64,000 nucleotides of DNA, from the NCBI GenBank assembly GCA_950097015.1, contig CATNEN010000038.1, positions 17,060,001 through 17,124,000 on the forward strand. Reading direction: 5' to 3'. The notes beneath the pieces were generated by a model. The model saw only the letters and a program-made list of their open reading frames with translations. It ran no database searches and was not told the origin of the DNA. The stretch comes from Macrostomum hystrix. Its lineage: Eukaryota; Platyhelminthes; Macrostomidae. Positions 61,072 through 64,000 of the stretch are shown piece after piece. Each line of letters starts with the position of its first letter. Position 1 is the first letter of the stretch. Position numbers and translations under genes: made by a program.

Positions 61072-61498
61072 ATAAATGGATGCATGGATGAATGGTTTGG
61101 CTCAATGGATAGATGGGATGGATGGATGGATGGCTGGATGGATGGATGGATGAATGGATGGTTAGATGGATTGATGGATGGATGGCTGGATGGATGGTTA
61201 GATGGATTAATGGATGTATGGGATGGATGGATGGATGGATGGATGGATGGTTAGATGGATGGATGGATGGATGGTTAGATGGATTGATGGATGGATGAAT
61301 GGATGGTTAGATGGATTGATGTATGTATGGGATGGATGGATGGATGGATGGTTAGATGGATTAATGGATGTATGGGATGGATGGATGGATGGATGGATGG
61401 ATGGATAGATGGATGGATGGATGGATGGGATAGATGGATGAATGGATGGTTAGATGGATGGATGGATGGATGGGATGGATGGATGAATGGATGGATGT
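61072..61498. repeat. (GGAT)n-type tetranucleotide array
   Basis: ATGGATGG with interspersed GGTTAGATGGATT and GGGATGG variants. Met/Asp/Gly/Trp frames are artefacts. Confidence 0.94.
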
Positions 61499-62035
61499 GA
61501 CAATGCCAAGTTGAGCCGCAAGCCTCAGCTCACCTGAGAGCGGGTGCAGTGAGCTGTTTATTTCTGTCATGGATTATCTCTCCAGATATTGGATTTTCAG
61601 GTCTTCAATTATGCGCAAAAGCGACCCAGATATTCCCATTTTCTTAGCAATGGGAAAAACTCGGCTAGCCATCAGCCGCTAAAAAATGAAGGGGAGCCGA
61701 CAAATTGGGAGAATGGGTTCCCGCGGATGGGAAGAAATGTATAGAGCTATAGGTTTGGGTATCGAATTATTTACGCTAAACTGAGCAATGCCCATCAGTG
61801 TCAGGTGCAAAGCGAAACTGTTTGTCACGCTTCTCACTGGCGAGAGAACGCCGGCAGTGGGCAAAATTTCAATGCAAAACGGATTATTTCGTGGCGAAAG
61901 AAATCAAAGATGGGCAGGGAAATCGTTGCAAAGTGGAATTGGGGTAGGGCCGCAGTGAGGCTACAGAAGGAACCAAAGAAACTCAATGCCGAGATATTCT
62001 TTCTCATTGTGCCTCTAATCTGTGGCTGATGACCA
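61499..62035. other. Non-coding, nothing recognised
   Basis: No gene signature. Confidence 0.3.
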
Positions 62036-62037
62036 GG

Positions 62038-62917
62038 CCTGATAAGACTGGGGGACAGTGGCTCTGAGGACTGGGGGACAGTGGCTCTGAGGACTGTGGG
62101 ACAGCAGCGGCTCTGAGGACTGGGGGACAGTGGCTCTGAGGACTGGGGACAGCAGCGGCTCTGAGGACTGAGGGACAGCAGCGGCTCTGAGGACTGGGGG
62201 ACAGTGGCTCTGAGGACTGGGGGACAGCAGCGGCTCTGAGGATTGGGGGACAGCAGCGGCTCTGAGGACTGGGGGACAGTGGCTCTGAGGACTGGGGGAC
62301 AGCAGCGGCTCTGAGGACTGGGGGACAGTGGCTCTGAGGACTGTGGGACAGTGGCTCTGAGGACTGTGGGACAGCAGCGGCTCTGAGGACTGGGGGACAG
62401 TGGCTCTGAGGACTGGGGACAGCAGCGGCTCTGAGGACTGAGGGACAGCAGTGGCTCTGAGGACTGGGGGACAGTGGCTCTGAGGACTGGGGACAGCAGC
62501 GGCTCTGAGGACTGAGGGACAGCAGCGGCTCTGAGGACTGGGGACAGTGGCTCTGAGGACTGGGGACAGCAGCGGCTCTGAGGACTGGGGACAGCAGCGG
62601 CTCTGAGGACTGAGGGACAGCAGCGGCTCTGAGGACTGGGGACAGTGGCTCTGAGGACTGGGGGACAGCGGCTCTGAGGACTGGGGGACAGCAGCGGCTC
62701 TGAGGACTGGGGGACAGCAGCGGCTCTGAGGATTGGGGGACAGCAGCGGCTCTGAGGACTGGGGGACAGCAGCGGCTCTGAGGACTGGGGGACAGCGGCT
62801 CTGAGGACTGGGGGACAGCAGCGGCTCTGAGGACTGGGGGACAGTGGCTCTGAGGACTGGGGGACAGCAGCGGCTCTGAGGACTGGGGGACAGCAGCGGC
62901 TCTGAGGACTGGGGGCA
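62038..62917. repeat. Minisatellite, 22-26-bp units GGCTCTGAGGACTGGGGGAC + AGT or AGCAGC
   Basis: About 36 units with two length classes differing by AGCAGC versus AGT, plus GGGGAC/GGGGGAC length variants. A multi-unit block starting TGTGGGACAG is repeated (62095 and 62360). Pro/Ser-rich frames over 300 aa are artefacts. Confidence 0.94.
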
Positions 62918-64000
62918 TAGCGAACAGAATGAACCCTGATAGTTCTCCACAATTGGGATTTAGCACTGATTTGAAATTTGCATTGACGCAAAGCAATACA
63001 TTCTACTCACAAGTAGGAGATAAAAAATGTTGTCCTCAGTTCATATGAAAATTAACAAATTGTGTTGCATGGAATAAAATAAAAAATGGAAGAACGCCTT
63101 TAGGTTTCTGATGATTTGTAGCTTTGCACTCTTGTTGATGCAGTTTTTAAGTAAACTCTCCTAAACTGACACTTGCTGCCAGAAAAAAGCCAGAACAAGA
63201 GAGAGAAGGTGAACTTAAGTATATTTAATAATATATATGCATATTATGTGTGTATGCAAATATATGTATTAAAAATGACTCAGCAAATTATGATTTGCGA
63301 AAAAAAAGAAAACAATGCTTTACAGCTCACAATTCCACAGGATTAATTAGAAATTGCAATTAATTTTTTAAGCAAAGAAGTTAACTGCGACACACAAAAA
63401 ATAACATCACAAAACACAGTAAGGGAGGACATCAACAATAAAATGACAAGACGAACAAAATGTGAAAATTCAGTTATTTAACAGTTGTTACCCATTGCAA
63501 ATTCGAATATTTCATGTATGAACGATTAGGCAGGTTAGAAAAAAACACATTAAAAACTTTAAGAAACGGTATGGTTATTTCCGTTTAAATAATAAAAATA
63601 ATAATAATTGTAGTAATAGTAGCATGAGTATGCAGGTTAATAAACGTGCAGATAGATTGCATTAAAATAAGTGATTTAAGAAATATTTTCGTGCTGTCCT
63701 GACGGAATATACACACCTGCATTTATATACTTAAATTTTGAGTAGTTATCTAAAGACAAAAAAGGTCAAAACAAGAAGGGAAGCGAACTGACAAAGTGCA
63801 AATGACAACGCAGTGAACTAGTAGCAGTAAAAATATAAATTTTCTTTTAATTATAGAGAGCTCTCTGACCAGCGTGTGACTATAGAAAAAAATATCTAAA
63901 AATATTTTTTATAGACAAGCTGCACTTCATTTAATTCAGTTAATTCTGATTGGACCAATACTTTCGATTGCTTTGTGATTGGCTAGGAATCAACATATTT
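62918..64000. other. AT-rich non-coding DNA to the window end
   Basis: No gene, array or element signature was seen. Confidence 0.3.

Noticed and set aside
61072-61498. Telomere- or centromere-type satellite
   Set aside because: It is a simple GGAT tetranucleotide microsatellite of a few hundred bases; no telomere repeat is present.

Overview
This is eukaryotic, animal DNA. Genes are split by introns with GT..AG boundaries. TATA boxes, AATAAA signals, tRNA-derived SINEs, a decayed non-LTR reverse transcriptase and a mariner-type element are present, and there is no bacterial operon structure. The recognisable proteins (a four-domain GDNF-receptor-alpha-like protein, WSC and PAN/Apple-like secreted proteins, NPY/NPF-like prohormones) point to a bilaterian invertebrate. 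A repeat-rich lophotrochozoan such as a free-living flatworm would fit, but the species is my inference and cannot be read from the sequence.

The dominant feature is tandem repetition. About 38 separate mini- or microsatellite arrays, mostly with unrelated units of 4 to 38 bp, occupy roughly 29 kb (near 45%, estimated by adding spans by eye). Several have higher-order structure (14/84/672 bp at 27-29 kb, 20/340 bp at 39.6-41.7 kb, about 380 bp at 8.4-9.9 kb). Many long open frames here are artefacts of repeats without stop codons, and I have left them out.

Layout. 0-2.2 kb: two tail-to-tail paralogous genes for small secreted proteins. The left one (+) shows only its last exon; the right one (-) is a complete two-exon WSC + PAN/Apple-like gene. 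2.5-4.1 kb: remnants of a reverse transcriptase and a THAP-like zinc finger. 5.2-6.0 kb: an intronless gene of unknown function (-) with a TATA box. 7.2-10.0 kb: a 2.8 kb polypurine minisatellite. 10.0-15.8 kb: two adjacent minus-strand prohormone genes related to NPY/NPF, recognised by a signal peptide plus a helix-like segment ending R-I-R with a phase-2 intron inside the last Arg codon. 16-24 kb: arrays and SINEs only. 24.8-48.0 kb: one minus-strand gene of at least six exons for a GFR-alpha/GFRL-like receptor; every visible intron is phase 1 and carries at least one minisatellite. Intron 2 holds a tRNA-like element with a complete hammerhead ribozyme core (34.97-35.06 kb). 48.6 kb: a full-length tRNA-derived SINE. 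53.3-54.25 kb: a mariner-type element with perfect 28-bp ends, TA flanks and a broken transposase. 54.4-64 kb: more arrays and otherwise featureless DNA.

The exon joins are my own manual predictions. They rest on reading-frame phase, splice consensus and homology between copies, and no transcript data were available.
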